Part shown: one piece after another, positions 52,750 to 61,731 of the stretch
Numbering within the stretch: position 1 is the stretch's first letter
Layout of the letters: the number at the start of each line of letters is the position of its first letter
Assembly: GCA_934168205.1 (NCBI GenBank)
Contig: CAKPMX010000003.1
Span: 68,902 to 132,901 of the forward strand
Length of the DNA: 64,000 bases
Source of the DNA: an uncultured Bacilli bacterium
GTDB lineage: Bacteria > Bacillota_I > Bacilli_A > RF39 > UBA660
Reading direction: 5' to 3'
Program-made: the position numbers and the translations under genes
The notes under the pieces: model-generated
The model's input: only the letters and a program-made list of their open reading frames with translations
What the model was told of the DNA's origin: nothing
Database searches by the model: none

Positions 52750-53217
52750 TTACTTTTTTATATCTCTTGATATGTAGATTATTATTAGTAATAATACACC
52801 AATTGTTATTCCAATATCGGCGATGTTGAAGACAGGAAAGTTATAATTAAAAATTTGAAATGAAAGAAAATCAATAACTCCTTGATAAACAATTCTGTCA
52901 ATTAGATTACCAAGTATTCCACCTAGTACCAGTCCAAATGATAGATACAGGGCTGTTGTTAGGTTTTCTTCTTTTTTTAGGTAGTAAATTATTACACTTA
53001 TACAGATAATACTTGTTATTGCAAGAAGTATTGTTTGATTTTCTAATATAGAAAAGGCAGCTCCTGTATTTTTTAAATATTGAATCGAAAAGAAATTTGG
53101 TATTATACTGATTTCTTCGTTTAAACTCATGTTAGTTTTAATTAACAATTTTACGATTTGATCTATTAGTAATACTATTACTGATGTTAAATAAACTTTA
53201 TTTTTATTTTTTTGCAT
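52750..53217 (-). CDS. lspA: Lipoprotein signal peptidase (signal peptidase II)
   Basis: This 155-residue protein with four membrane segments has the family motifs YLKNTGAAFSI, GNLIDR and FNIADIGI. The two Asp in the last motifs form the aspartyl protease site that removes signal peptides of prolipoproteins. The start is the ATG at 53217, six bases after AGGTGA. A GTG upstream is part of that site. It overlaps the dnaE end by 14 bp. Confidence 0.95.
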   Translation of the reverse strand: MQKNKNKVYLTSVIVLLIDQIVKLLIKTNMSLNEEISIIPNFFSIQYLKNTGAAFSILENQTILLAITSIICISVIIYYLKKEENLTTALYLSFGLVLGGILGNLIDRIVYQGVIDFLSFQIFNYNFPVFNIADIGITIGVLLLIIIYISRDIKK

Positions 53218-56170
53218 TTTCTTCACCTGAGAGACGTAAATCTTTTATTCTTTCTACTATTATTTGATATTGATTTAATCTTTTTTCTACGGTACCTCTT
53301 ACTTTTAGTAAGTCACCGGCTTTTATGTTACTATGTTCATTATATATTTTAGGGAATAATGTATATTCCATTGTACTTGTGTCATCAGAGCCAGTTAAGA
53401 AGGCCATTTTATCACCAGTTTTAGTACTTATAACTTTTATCTTATCAACTAAAATTAGAGTGTCTATTTTTTTAGAAAAGTACTTTTCGACTTCAGATAA
53501 TTCTATGCAATATGGATTATCTTTTTTATACATTGTAGTTGGATGTGATGATAGATAGAAACCAAAGACTTCTTTTTCTTTTTCTAGTAGAAAATCTTCT
53601 CGATATTCTTTTTGTAACTCAATTTCTGGTTTCATAACTAAATTCGGCTCAATGTCTTTAGTCAATTCAGCATAGTTAAATAAATTATCTAAATTGTAAA
53701 CTAGAGTCGCTCTATTATAATTGAATTCTTTAAAGATGTTAGCATATATTAAAACTTCTAGGTTTTTCTTACCAAGACCGGCTATATATAACCTACTGAA
53801 ACAGTCATATATATCAATGAAATCTCCAGACTTTTTTGCATCTTCTATTTTACTTGTAACTACTGTACCAATAGATTTAATGTTAGATATTGGGTAGATT
53901 ATTTTATCATTCTTTACGAGATATTTATTTCCAGACTCATTAATACTTGGTTTTTCTACTTCAATCATATTAGATTTTGCTTCCATGATGTATTCATGAG
54001 TTTTTGTTTCACTACCAATGACATTTGTTAGAAGATTAGCAAAGAAAATTGTTTTATAGTGGCATTTTAGGTAAGCCATTTTGTAAGCTATTAATGAATA
54101 AGCAACTGAGTGTGATCTATTAAATCCATAGCCTGCAAAGTTTAGAATTAAGTTAAATATTTGCTTAGCTTGCTCACTACTATGTCCAGCTTTAATACTT
54201 TTCGCAATAAACTTTTCTTCTTCACTTTTTAATAAGTCAACTTTTTTCTTACTCATAGCTCTTCTTAGGATGTCAGCTTCTCCTAATGTATAGTTTGCAT
54301 ATACTCTAGCAACTTGCATTATTTGTTCTTGATATACTAAAATTCCATAAGTGTTTTTAGTAATACTTTCTAATGATTTATCTAGGTACTCTACTTTTTC
54401 TTCATTATGTTTTCTTCTAATATATGAATCAATATTGATAGCAGCTCCTGGTCTAAATAGCGCTATAGCGGCAAAGATATCTTCAAATGAGTTTGGTTTT
54501 AGACGAACTAAAAAGTTTCTCATACCAGTTGATTCAAACTGAAATATTCCTGATGTATTTGCTGCTTCAAATATTTTTAAAGTTTCTTTATCATCTAAAG
54601 GAATCTTAGAAAACTCAATAGTTTTTCCAGTATAAGTTTTAATATCATTTATTATATTATCTATAATTGTTAGATTTTTTAGACCTAAAAAGTCCATTTT
54701 TAATAGTCCTAAATCCTCTAAGTATTCCATGGAATAACTTGTTAGATACATTCCATCACCTGTTGTTAAAGGAACAACTTCATCTAAATCTACTTTACTC
54801 ATAATAATTCCAGCGGCATGAGATGAGGTATGTCTAGGAAAACCTTCTAATCTTGTTGCGATATCATACATATTTTTTAATGTAGTATCACTATCAATTC
54901 TAGCTTTGAAGGAAGGATTTTTAGTATAGAAGTCTTTTAATTTGTCTTTTGTAAAACCCGGAATAAATTTACATAAACTATCAACTTTGTAGCTAGGAAT
55001 ATTTAAAACTCTTGATACATCTCTTATTACTTGTTTTGCTCCTAAAGTACCAAAGGTAACTATACCGGATACTCTTTTTTCCCCATATTTTTCAATGACA
55101 TATTTTATTACTTCACCACGACGATTATCTGGAAAGTCAGTATCAATATCAGGCATTGTTTTTCTCTCTGGATTTAAAAACCTTTCAAATAATAAATCGT
55201 ATTTTATAGGGTCAATATCTGTTATGCCCAAAGAATATGCTACTAAAGATCCTGCAGCACTTCCTCTTCCGGGACCAACGAGAATTTTATTTTTCTTGGC
55301 AAATTTAATAAAATCATAAACTACTAAAAAGTAATTTGGAAAGCCCATAGTATTGATTGTTTGTAACTCATAAGTTAGTCGTGATTTGTAGTTATCTGGT
55401 ATTTCATTATTATTTAATCTTTTCGCTAGACCTGCTTTGCAAAGTTCAAACAAATATTTTTCCGGATCATCGCACTCATATTCTGGTAAAAGATTAACAG
55501 CTTTTGGAAACTCCAAGTTACAACTATCGGCTATTTTGATTGTATTAACTAATCCTGTATTACTTGTTAAATCTAATATATTATCAATATTTAATTCATG
55601 ATTATCTATATCATAAATCATCTCTTCACTAATTGTTTTTCCATCTCTTATTCGATATAGATATGGAAGATATTTTAAATCAGTTTTAGATGAGGCTAGA
55701 TTTTCTCTTAGGAAAACTATGTTATTTGTTATTTTTAAAATATCTTTTTCTTCTTGCTTATTTCTATATCCTAAATAAATTAATGAATAAACATCTTTTA
55801 GTTTTGTAAATAATTCTTTATATTCATATGGTAAAAGACATATCACATCAGAATTATATTTATTTAAGTCAGTTTCTGTTACTTTTCTTTCATTTTGAAT
55901 TGTTGATAATTTAATAAGACTTTTATATCCTTGGTATGACTTTGCTAAAAGAATAAGGCTGTAATTTTCTAATAGTATATGAAGCCCAATAATTGACTTT
56001 ATATCGTTTTTCTCACACTTTTTTATAAACTCCATTGTTCCATACATATTTGTATCAGTTAGAGCTATGCAGGAAAGGTTATTTTTCTTTGCATATTCTA
56101 TTAAATCATCTATTTTTAATAAACTTGATAGTAATGTGTAGTTGCTTTTATTAAATAATGGAATATACAT
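53204..56170 (-). CDS. dnaE: DNA polymerase III alpha subunit (DnaE)
   Basis: This is a polymerase of about 988 residues. It has a PHP domain (1 to about 200), a palm with PDIDTDFPD catalytic Asps, then YGILVYQEQIMQVA, a helix-hairpin-helix region, and a C-terminal OB domain. The PHP N-terminus reads FNKSNYTLLSS where metal-binding PHP domains have HxHSxYS, so the site is degenerate. Length is short for DnaE (about 1,100). The start at 56170 sits nine bases after AAGGAG. Low-GC Firmicutes also use PolC, which would be elsewhere. Confidence 0.95.
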   Translation of the reverse strand: MYIPLFNKSNYTLLSSLLKIDDLIEYAKKNNLSCIALTDTNMYGTMEFIKKCEKNDIKSIIGLHILLENYSLILLAKSYQGYKSLIKLSTIQNERKVTETDLNKYNSDVICLLPYEYKELFTKLKDVYSLIYLGYRNKQEEKDILKITNNIVFLRENLASSKTDLKYLPYLYRIRDGKTISEEMIYDIDNHELNIDNILDLTSNTGLVNTIKIADSCNLEFPKAVNLLPEYECDDPEKYLFELCKAGLAKRLNNNEIPDNYKSRLTYELQTINTMGFPNYFLVVYDFIKFAKKNKILVGPGRGSAAGSLVAYSLGITDIDPIKYDLLFERFLNPERKTMPDIDTDFPDNRRGEVIKYVIEKYGEKRVSGIVTFGTLGAKQVIRDVSRVLNIPSYKVDSLCKFIPGFTKDKLKDFYTKNPSFKARIDSDTTLKNMYDIATRLEGFPRHTSSHAAGIIMSKVDLDEVVPLTTGDGMYLTSYSMEYLEDLGLLKMDFLGLKNLTIIDNIINDIKTYTGKTIEFSKIPLDDKETLKIFEAANTSGIFQFESTGMRNFLVRLKPNSFEDIFAAIALFRPGAAINIDSYIRRKHNEEKVEYLDKSLESITKNTYGILVYQEQIMQVARVYANYTLGEADILRRAMSKKKVDLLKSEEEKFIAKSIKAGHSSEQAKQIFNLILNFAGYGFNRSHSVAYSLIAYKMAYLKCHYKTIFFANLLTNVIGSETKTHEYIMEAKSNMIEVEKPSINESGNKYLVKNDKIIYPISNIKSIGTVVTSKIEDAKKSGDFIDIYDCFSRLYIAGLGKKNLEVLIYANIFKEFNYNRATLVYNLDNLFNYAELTKDIEPNLVMKPEIELQKEYREDFLLEKEKEVFGFYLSSHPTTMYKKDNPYCIELSEVEKYFSKKIDTLILVDKIKVISTKTGDKMAFLTGSDDTSTMEYTLFPKIYNEHSNIKAGDLLKVRGTVEKRLNQYQIIVERIKDLRLSGEENAKK

Positions 56171-56323
56171 GAACAACATCTCCTTCTCTAGTTTTATTTT
56201 ATCATAAGTAATAGGATAAAAGATAAATAAATTTGTCGCTTTAGGTTGAACTTAACTAATTATGTTATTACCCTTACCTAAAAGAATTATAGATATGGCG
56301 TAAATTAATAATCTTGTCTTAAT

Positions 56324-56352
56324 ATAATAAATTACAAACAAACGTTTGTCAA
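56324..56352 (-). promoter_or_regulatory. Promoter for dnaE with overlapping palindrome
   Basis: On the minus strand TTGACA (56347-56352), a 17-bp spacer and TATTAT (56324-56329) would give a leader of about 150 bases before dnaE. A perfect 12-bp palindrome (ACAAACGTTTGT, 56338-56349) covers half the -35 and the spacer, as a repressor site might. I see no gene in 56171-56578. The rest of this gap is AT-rich and holds the rpmB promoter. Confidence 0.55.
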
Positions 56353-56506
56353 TAGACTGAACGCTGGTAATTTATACCAAGTTAGACATATAATAAAAAT
56401 GTAATAATTATATATTTATATTCTACTTTTGTTTTGAATGTATACTATAGATTTTATATAATTTTCTTGATTTTAATTTTATTTCCTTGATTTTTAAGTA
56501 TTTTGT

Positions 56507-56535
56507 TTGACTTTCACTTGTTTTTATGTTAAAGT
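56507..56535 (+). promoter_or_regulatory. Candidate promoter of rpmB
   Basis: TTGACT (56507-56512), a 17-bp spacer and TAAAGT (56530-56535) lie about 44 bp upstream of the rpmB start. Confidence 0.5.
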
Positions 56536-56578
56536 TATTAAGCAGATGTCGAAAGCCAAACAAAGAAGGAGGGATATT

Positions 56579-56758
56579 ATGGCAGTTAATATATCAAAAA
56601 GAGTTGGTAATGTAAAAAATACGAGATCTCATGCTTTAAATGCAACTAAATCAAGACAAAAATTAAATTTACAAGTATATAGACTTGCTGATGGTACAAA
56701 AACTAGAATCTCAGCAAAAGAAAAGAGAACTTTATTAAAAAATCAAAAAGCAGCTTAA
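56579..56758 (+). CDS. rpmB: 50S ribosomal protein L28
   Basis: This 59-residue basic protein reads MAVNISKRVGNVKNTRSHAL, then NATKSRQKLNLQVYRL. GNxxSHAxNxTK and NLQ are the L28 core. It lacks the Cys residues of zinc-binding L28 forms. AGGAGGG precedes the ATG at 56579, so an in-frame extension upstream is rejected. It has its own promoter and a strong terminator, typical of a single-gene ribosomal unit. Confidence 0.93.
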   Translation: MAVNISKRVGNVKNTRSHALNATKSRQKLNLQVYRLADGTKTRISAKEKRTLLKNQKAA

Positions 56759-56779
56759 TGCTTTTTTTGTTTACCTTAA

Positions 56780-56809
56780 ACCGTCATATGATTTTGGCGG
56801 TCTTTTTTT
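56780..56809 (+). terminator. Terminator after rpmB
   Basis: ACCGTCA pairs with TGGCGGT around an eight-base loop, followed by CTTTTTTTT. Confidence 0.85.
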
Positions 56810-56812
56810 TGC

Positions 56813-56840
56813 AAAAAAAATATTAGTTTTCACTAATATT
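56813..56840 (-). terminator. Terminator of the gene at 56841
   Basis: On the minus strand AATATTAG pairs with CTAATATT and is followed by eight T, immediately after the stop codon. Confidence 0.75.
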
Positions 56841-57533
56841 CTATTCACAAGTATACCCATAACTGATAGCTCTTTGGGTAGCTGTTTCTTTGTCTTCGCC
56901 ATAGACAAAATCAACATTTGTTCCTGGATAAGCTTTGTGTTGGTCAGTTAAATTTTCAACATTAACTGTTTTTAAATCGATTGTTGTTCTTGTTTCAAAC
57001 CCGTTATTTATTAAGTTTGTCTTTGATGTATAACCTGGTATTGTTATTTCTTCAAACGATTTAAATATTGGATAATAGTAGTCCACAACTGGCTTCCCTG
57101 TTGTTTCTTTACCAAGACTTGTTACAAAGCTCATGTTTTTTACACATGTATCTAATATATTATTATAAAAAATTAAGTTCAAATCTAGGATTAATTCAGT
57201 TCCAGCATTTGCATCAATACTATTGTAATGACAAGTTACTGTGTCATTTTTTGTTTCAATTAAACCTTTATTTTCATTTTTTTCGGTAACTCTTTTACTT
57301 ACTTCAGGGGCTGGAGGTGTTATTTTATCAATAACAATACTCATTATACTGTTATATGATAAGCCCGCTATTATACAAAATATTCCTAACACAGATAAAA
57401 ATATAGCTGGTTTCTTACTAACTGACTTTTCGTATTTAGCAACACGTTCAAAATCACTAAGATTTAGGACTTGTGTTCTAGTTAATTCCTCTCTTGACAT
57501 TTGTTGTTCATTATTACTTTGCTTTTTTCTCAT
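56841..57533 (-). CDS. Membrane-anchored protein of unknown function
   Basis: This protein of about 230 residues has a polar head (RKKQSNNEQQMSREELTRTQ), one membrane segment (about 42-66; KPAIFLSVLGIFCIIAGLSY) and an extracytoplasmic domain with three Cys (TVTCHYNS, DTCVKN, YGYTCE). No family recognised. I choose the ATG at 57533 behind AGAGGTGG. It lies between convergent rpmB and typA, with terminators on both sides, so it is probably expressed alone. Confidence 0.65.
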   Translation of the reverse strand: MRKKQSNNEQQMSREELTRTQVLNLSDFERVAKYEKSVSKKPAIFLSVLGIFCIIAGLSYNSIMSIVIDKITPPAPEVSKRVTEKNENKGLIETKNDTVTCHYNSIDANAGTELILDLNLIFYNNILDTCVKNMSFVTSLGKETTGKPVVDYYYPIFKSFEEITIPGYTSKTNLINNGFETRTTIDLKTVNVENLTDQHKAYPGTNVDFVYGEDKETATQRAISYGYTCE

Positions 57534-57589
57534 GTTTGCCACCTCTATTCTTAAGTTAATTATAGCAAACTATAAAAAAATAGCCAAGA

Positions 57590-57615
57590 AAAAAAATAAC
57601 TTTTTAGTTATTTTT
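57590..57615 (-). terminator. Terminator after typA
   Basis: AAATAACT and AGTTATTT form a hairpin with a short A/T loop, followed by eight T on the minus strand. The stop codon is in the left arm. Confidence 0.7.
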
Positions 57616-59421
57616 TGTGCGAGCATCAAATTTCTTACGTTCTTCTGTGTTTAGTATTCTTTTTCTAATGCGAATATGATTTGGTGTGATTTCTACTAAT
57701 TCATCAGAATTTATATAATCAAGCGCATACTCAAGTGATATTGGTCTTGGTCTTTTTAGGACTACTGTATGATCTGATCCAGCTGCTCTTGTATTAGTTA
57801 ATTGTTTACCTTTAACAACATTTACAGCTAGGTCATTATCACGATTACATTCACCTACTACCATACCTTCATAAACTTCTGTTCCTGGTTCAATAAACAT
57901 AATACCACGGTCTTCTAAGTTTCCTATTGAATAAGCTGTTGCGGCACCATTTTCCATTGAAACTAAAACACCAAATTTTCTTTCACCTACTTCAATATTT
58001 TCATATGGTAGATATTCTTTAAAAGTATGATTCATGATTCCATAACCTTTTGTTAAAGTCATGAATTCTGTTGCAAAACCAATTAAGCCACGAGATGGAA
58101 TTGTGTAAATCAATCTAACTTGATTTTCAAAATTAGACATACTTTCCATTTTTCCACCACGAGTACCAAGTTGTTCAATTACTGAACCGACACTTTCTTC
58201 TGGTACTTCTATTTGTAACTCTTCATATGGTTCACATTTTTGTCCATTGATTTCTTTTATAATTACGCTTGGTTTAGATACTTCAAGTTCAAAACCTTCA
58301 CGGCGCATATTTTCAATTAATATACCTAAATGTAATTCTCCACGTCCAGCAACTAAATATGATTCATTACTAGCTGGTGTTACATGTAAACTAACATCTT
58401 TTTGAGTTTCACGCATTAGACGCTCTTCTATTTTTCTAGCTGTTACAATTTTACCATCACGTCCAACAAATGGTGATGAGTTAGTACCGAATGTCATTTG
58501 TAATGTTGGCTCATCTATATGTAATTGTGGTAATGGTTCAATAGCGTTATTATCACAAATTGTTTCACCTACTGAAATATCAGCAAGTCCAGCGATTGCT
58601 ACTATATCTCCTGCTTCTGCTTCTTCTATTTCAATACGATGATAACCATAATATCCAAATAATTTTTGAATTCTAAATTGTTTTGTTGTTCCGTCTAATC
58701 GACAACATGTAACCATTGATCCGGTTTTAATTTTTCCATTATGAACTCTGCCAATACCAATTCTACCAACAAATTCATTATAATCTAATAATGCTGGTTG
58801 GAATTGTAATGGTTTATTAGAATCTCCTGTTGGAGCTGGAATTTCTTCTAGTATTGTGTCTAGAACTTCGGTAAATCCTGGAGTTTGATCTTCTAAATTG
58901 TCACTTATTGAACAAGTTCCATTTAATGCTGATGCATAAAGTACTTTAAAGTCTAATTGTGAGTCATCTGCACCTAGTTCAATAAATAAATCTAGAACTT
59001 CGTCTAACACTTGTTTACATCTTGCACTTGGTTTATCTACTTTATTGATAATAACAATTGGTTTAACTTTAGCAGCAAATGCCTTCTTTAAAACGAATCT
59101 TGTTTGTGGCATTGGTCCTTCATAGGCATCTACTACCAATAAAACACCATCAACCATGTTCATGATACGTTCTACTTCTCCACCAAAGTCTGCATGTCCT
59201 GGAGTATCAAGAATGTTAATTCTAACACCTTTATAATCTAGGGCTGTTGTTTTAGCAAGTATTGTTATTCCTCTTTCTTTTTCTAATGCATTTGAATCCA
59301 TGGAAACATTACTAACATCTTCATTTTCTCTAAACATACCAGATGTTTTTAAAATTTCATCAACTAATGTTGTTTTTCCATGGTCAACATGCGCTATAAT
59401 TGCTACATTTCTTTTTTCCAT
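57604..59421 (-). CDS. typA: Ribosome-associated GTPase TypA/BipA
   Basis: This translational GTPase of about 605 residues has G1 HVDHGKTT, G3 DTPGHADFGGE and G4 NKVD near the N-terminus, followed by EF-G-like domains and the TypA-specific C-terminal domain. It acts in ribosome assembly and stress adaptation. The start is the ATG at 59421 (MEKRNVAII) nine bases after AGAGGTG. A longer frame has no supporting ribosome site. Confidence 0.96.
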   Translation of the reverse strand: MEKRNVAIIAHVDHGKTTLVDEILKTSGMFRENEDVSNVSMDSNALEKERGITILAKTTALDYKGVRINILDTPGHADFGGEVERIMNMVDGVLLVVDAYEGPMPQTRFVLKKAFAAKVKPIVIINKVDKPSARCKQVLDEVLDLFIELGADDSQLDFKVLYASALNGTCSISDNLEDQTPGFTEVLDTILEEIPAPTGDSNKPLQFQPALLDYNEFVGRIGIGRVHNGKIKTGSMVTCCRLDGTTKQFRIQKLFGYYGYHRIEIEEAEAGDIVAIAGLADISVGETICDNNAIEPLPQLHIDEPTLQMTFGTNSSPFVGRDGKIVTARKIEERLMRETQKDVSLHVTPASNESYLVAGRGELHLGILIENMRREGFELEVSKPSVIIKEINGQKCEPYEELQIEVPEESVGSVIEQLGTRGGKMESMSNFENQVRLIYTIPSRGLIGFATEFMTLTKGYGIMNHTFKEYLPYENIEVGERKFGVLVSMENGAATAYSIGNLEDRGIMFIEPGTEVYEGMVVGECNRDNDLAVNVVKGKQLTNTRAAGSDHTVVLKRPRPISLEYALDYINSDELVEITPNHIRIRKRILNTEERKKFDARTKNN

Positions 59422-59493
59422 ATATAAGTACACCTCTTTTTTACGACGTTCACCATTATAACACATATTGTTTGGAAAAACTAGTTGTTTTTA

Positions 59494-59673
59494 TTATTTT
59501 TCTCTTATTTTTATCTTAACAAGATATGATGTTGAAGCAACTGTTACTGCTGTTAAAGTAATAATTTCTGGACATGGTTCATAAGTTCCAGAAAGAATTA
59601 TACCTGATAATAGGACATTTCCTATAAGAGATGTATTTAAAACTAACTTTTTTATTATCTTCTTATTTTGCAT
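59494..59673 (-). CDS. Small membrane protein (59 aa), hypothetical
   Basis: Reading the minus strand from the ATG at 59673 gives 59 residues: a basic head (MQNKKIIKKL), a hydrophobic segment (VLNTSLIGNVLLSGIILSG), a short loop YEPCPE and a second hydrophobic segment ending in a basic tail (KIKIREK). Both termini should be cytoplasmic. AGGTGA lies five bases before the start. No family recognised. It fills most of the gap between typA and the DedA gene. Confidence 0.55.
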   Translation of the reverse strand: MQNKKIIKKLVLNTSLIGNVLLSGIILSGTYEPCPEIITLTAVTVASTSYLVKIKIREK

Positions 59674-59704
59674 AGTATCACCTATAATAATGTATGCAAA
59701 AGTA

Positions 59705-60310
59705 CTATTTTGTCTTTTTTAACTGGGTTATTTTTTTGTAAAGATAACTTACTATTAATAAAGCTATAAGAATTTTAATTGGAACTTTTAGCTTTTGGAC
59801 ATATTCATTTATTATTGTCCAATTATTTCCTAAGGTATAACCAAAGTATACAAAGGCAAATGTCCAAGGAATTGAGCCAATGATTGTATATAGTAAAAAT
59901 TTAGTAAAAGATAATCTCATAATACCAATTGGTAGTGATATCAATGTTCTTATTATAGGAAAATTTCTACCTATTAAGGCTGCTAAAAGTCCATACTTTT
60001 GGTACCAGGAATCACTTTTTTCAATGTCTTCTTCTTTCATAAAAAAGTATTTTCCATATTTTTTAACGAAGGCTTTACCACCAAAGTAGCCCATGTAATA
60101 AATTATTATGGCACAAAAAACACTACCAAGTAATCCTGTTAGAAAGGCTCCAAGTAAGGTAAATATTTTTTGACTAGCTAGAATACCTCCTGTTGCTAAA
60201 ATGGCTTCACTGGGGATTATTATTATTACAGCTTCTAATACCATTCCTAAAAACATGCCAAGGTAGCCATAATTACTAATTAAGTTAATAGCAAATTCTC
60301 CTATATTCAT
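59705..60310 (-). CDS. DedA family membrane protein
   Basis: This 201-residue protein has the DedA pattern EAVIIIIPSEAIL, then GGILASQKI, the LIGRNFPIIRTLISLPIGIMRLSF segment in part, and a hydrophobic C-terminus with a basic tail. The GR-x-x-P-x-x-RT core is intact. DedA proteins are linked to lipid-carrier recycling and membrane-potential balance. It is more typical of the family than the copy at 11394. AGGTGATG precedes the ATG. Confidence 0.9.
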   Translation of the reverse strand: MNIGEFAINLISNYGYLGMFLGMVLEAVIIIIPSEAILATGGILASQKIFTLLGAFLTGLLGSVFCAIIIYYMGYFGGKAFVKKYGKYFFMKEEDIEKSDSWYQKYGLLAALIGRNFPIIRTLISLPIGIMRLSFTKFLLYTIIGSIPWTFAFVYFGYTLGNNWTIINEYVQKLKVPIKILIALLIVSYLYKKITQLKKTK

Positions 60311-60334
60311 ATCATCACCTTATATAATAATATG

Positions 60335-60372
60335 AATAATTAAAAAGAAGAATTAATAATTAATTAACTCTT
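60335..60372 (-). terminator. Terminator of the HAD phosphatase gene
   Basis: On the minus strand GAAGAGTTAATTAA and TTAATTCTTC pair around an A/T-rich loop and are followed by TTTTTAA. Confidence 0.5.
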
Positions 60373-61039
60373 CTATATATTCGTATAATTTTTCGCATTC
60401 ATTTTTTTGAAGTTCGTCTAGTTTTGGATGATGACGTTTCATTACGACTCCAGAAAATTCTTTTAACATTTCATAATCATTGATGTCATCACCTATTACA
60501 TAAATATTACTTGGTTGCAATTGTTCTTTCTCCATAAGATTTTTTAGAGCTTGTTTTTTATTTGTTTGATCAGATGTTATATTTATGTGTTCTCTACTAA
60601 CGTAGGCATAAGTTTCTGTTGTTTCATGAAGTTCTCTTACGATTTCTTCAGCTACATTTTTATCTGTATATTTTGCTAGGACTTTGACACAGTCATTTGA
60701 ATTTTCTGTAATGTTGTATCCATCTTCTAAAAAACAGGGCATATTATTTTTTCTAAATACTTCTTGGATTTTTGTTACTTCATCGGCTGGCAATAAAACT
60801 GTTTCTATACAGTAGTCAACATTATTAAATATTTTGGCTCCATCTTCACAAATTAAATAACTATATGGAACGTTGTATTCATTTAAAAGAACTTTTATAC
60901 TTGTATAACTACGTCCAGTTATTATACAGAATAAATTACCTTTACTTATAAATCCTTTTAGCGATGAAATATTTTTCTTGAATATATTTTCATCTTTAAC
61001 ATATAAAGTATTATCAAAGTCACTAGCTAGAATTTTCAT
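60353..61039 (-). CDS. HAD-superfamily phosphatase, Cof type
   Basis: This 228-residue protein has motif I DFDNT (7-11), motif II ITGRS, a Cof-type cap in the middle and motif IV GDDINDYEM. The nucleophile is Asp7, with Asp9 as acid. Such enzymes dephosphorylate sugar phosphates or flavin intermediates. The substrate cannot be told. AGGTGAG precedes the ATG. It diverges from the tRNA-Gly unit. Confidence 0.88.
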   Translation of the reverse strand: MKILASDFDNTLYVKDENIFKKNISSLKGFISKGNLFCIITGRSYTSIKVLLNEYNVPYSYLICEDGAKIFNNVDYCIETVLLPADEVTKIQEVFRKNNMPCFLEDGYNITENSNDCVKVLAKYTDKNVAEEIVRELHETTETYAYVSREHINITSDQTNKKQALKNLMEKEQLQPSNIYVIGDDINDYEMLKEFSGVVMKRHHPKLDELQKNECEKLYEYIEELINY

Positions 61040-61100
61040 TTTCTCACCTATACCTTTTCTATATTTTTATTATAAATAATAATCTCAATAAAAAAAAGTG

Positions 61101-61128
61101 TTGACATATTATAACTTTTTGGTATAAT
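61101..61128 (+). promoter_or_regulatory. Promoter of tRNA-Gly
   Basis: TTGACA (61101-61106), a 16-bp spacer and TATAAT (61123-61128) are both consensus. The start would be near 61135, leaving a leader of about 68 bases. Confidence 0.85.
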
Positions 61129-61202
61129 TAATATTGTCTACTTTATTTAGTCGGACTTAGTCGTCGGAAATTAAGACTGAGGTTCGATTAAAAAGTTTAT
61201 GT

Positions 61203-61276
61203 GCGGATGTAGTTTAATGGTAGAACCTCAGCCTTCCAAGCTGACTACGTGGGTTCGATTCCCATCATCCGCTCCA
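61203..61276 (+). tRNA. tRNA-Gly (anticodon TCC)
   Basis: The acceptor arms GCGGATG and CATCCGC pair fully. The anticodon stem TCAGC/GCTGA encloses loop CTTCCAA with anticodon TCC. The T arm is TGGGTTCGATTCCCA. The CCA end is encoded. It reads GGA and, by wobble, other glycine codons. It stands alone with its own promoter and terminator, 97 bp before the small gene at 61373. Confidence 0.96.
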
Positions 61277-61319
61277 GATTGATAGGAAACTCGAACTTTT
61301 CGAGTTTAAGTAATAAATG

Positions 61320-61344
61320 CTAACTAGAAATAGTTAGTTTTTTT
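61320..61344 (+). terminator. Terminator after tRNA-Gly
   Basis: CTAACTA-GAAA-TAGTTAG is followed by seven T. A second hairpin (AAACTCGAA/TTCGAGTTT, 61287-61307) lies between it and the tRNA. Confidence 0.85.
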
Positions 61345-61372
61345 GTTATTTAAGAAAGGAAAGTGATGAGTT

Positions 61373-61642
61373 ATGACAATAGAAACTAAAAAACTTGTAA
61401 TAAGTGAAGAATTAAAAAGAAAGATTGAAATGATATGTAAGTTTGCTTATGTGGAATATTCCTTTACTAATGGATATATTATAAATCTTAAAAATACTAA
61501 TATAGCCTATGTAAAACCCCATATTTTGAAAGTTAAAGGCAATGACTACTTAATATTTGAAGATAGTGAAAATGTCTTTATAAACGGTTATAATAACAAA
61601 ATTAAGTTTAAAGATTTAGAACAATACTTAAAAATGAACTAA
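61373..61642 (+). CDS. Small protein of unknown function (89 aa)
   Basis: This 89-residue soluble protein starts MTIETKKLVISEELKRKIEM and ends FKDLEQYLKMN. The middle is beta-rich (YIINLKNTNIAYVKPHILKV). No membrane segment or motif is seen, and I do not recognise the family. AAGGAAAG precedes the ATG by a long spacer. It lies between tRNA-Gly and the recombinase. It may be cargo or an accessory of the same element. Confidence 0.55.
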   Translation: MTIETKKLVISEELKRKIEMICKFAYVEYSFTNGYIINLKNTNIAYVKPHILKVKGNDYLIFEDSENVFINGYNNKIKFKDLEQYLKMN

Positions 61643-61648
61643 TATGAT

Positions 61649-61676
61649 TTGACAAACTAAAAATAAATGATACAAT
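61649..61676 (+). promoter_or_regulatory. Promoter of the recombinase transcript
   Basis: TTGACA (61649-61654), a 16-bp spacer and TACAAT (61671-61676). The start would be near 61683, giving a leader of about 150 bases before the recombinase. Confidence 0.75.
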
Positions 61677-61731
61677 ATAAAACCAATAAAGGAAGCAGTA
61701 TCTAGTCTTTTATTAGAAAGTGAGGTACTAC

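Noticed and set aside
56507..56578. Longer N-terminus for L28
   Set aside because: The upstream in-frame start lies within the promoter. AGGAGGG is correctly placed only for the ATG at 56579, and L28 begins there.
61203..61276. tRNA-Gly as attachment site of the recombinase element
   Set aside because: Large serine recombinases rarely use tRNA genes, and no second copy of the tRNA 3' end is seen in the window. The tRNA also has its own terminator before the element-like genes.
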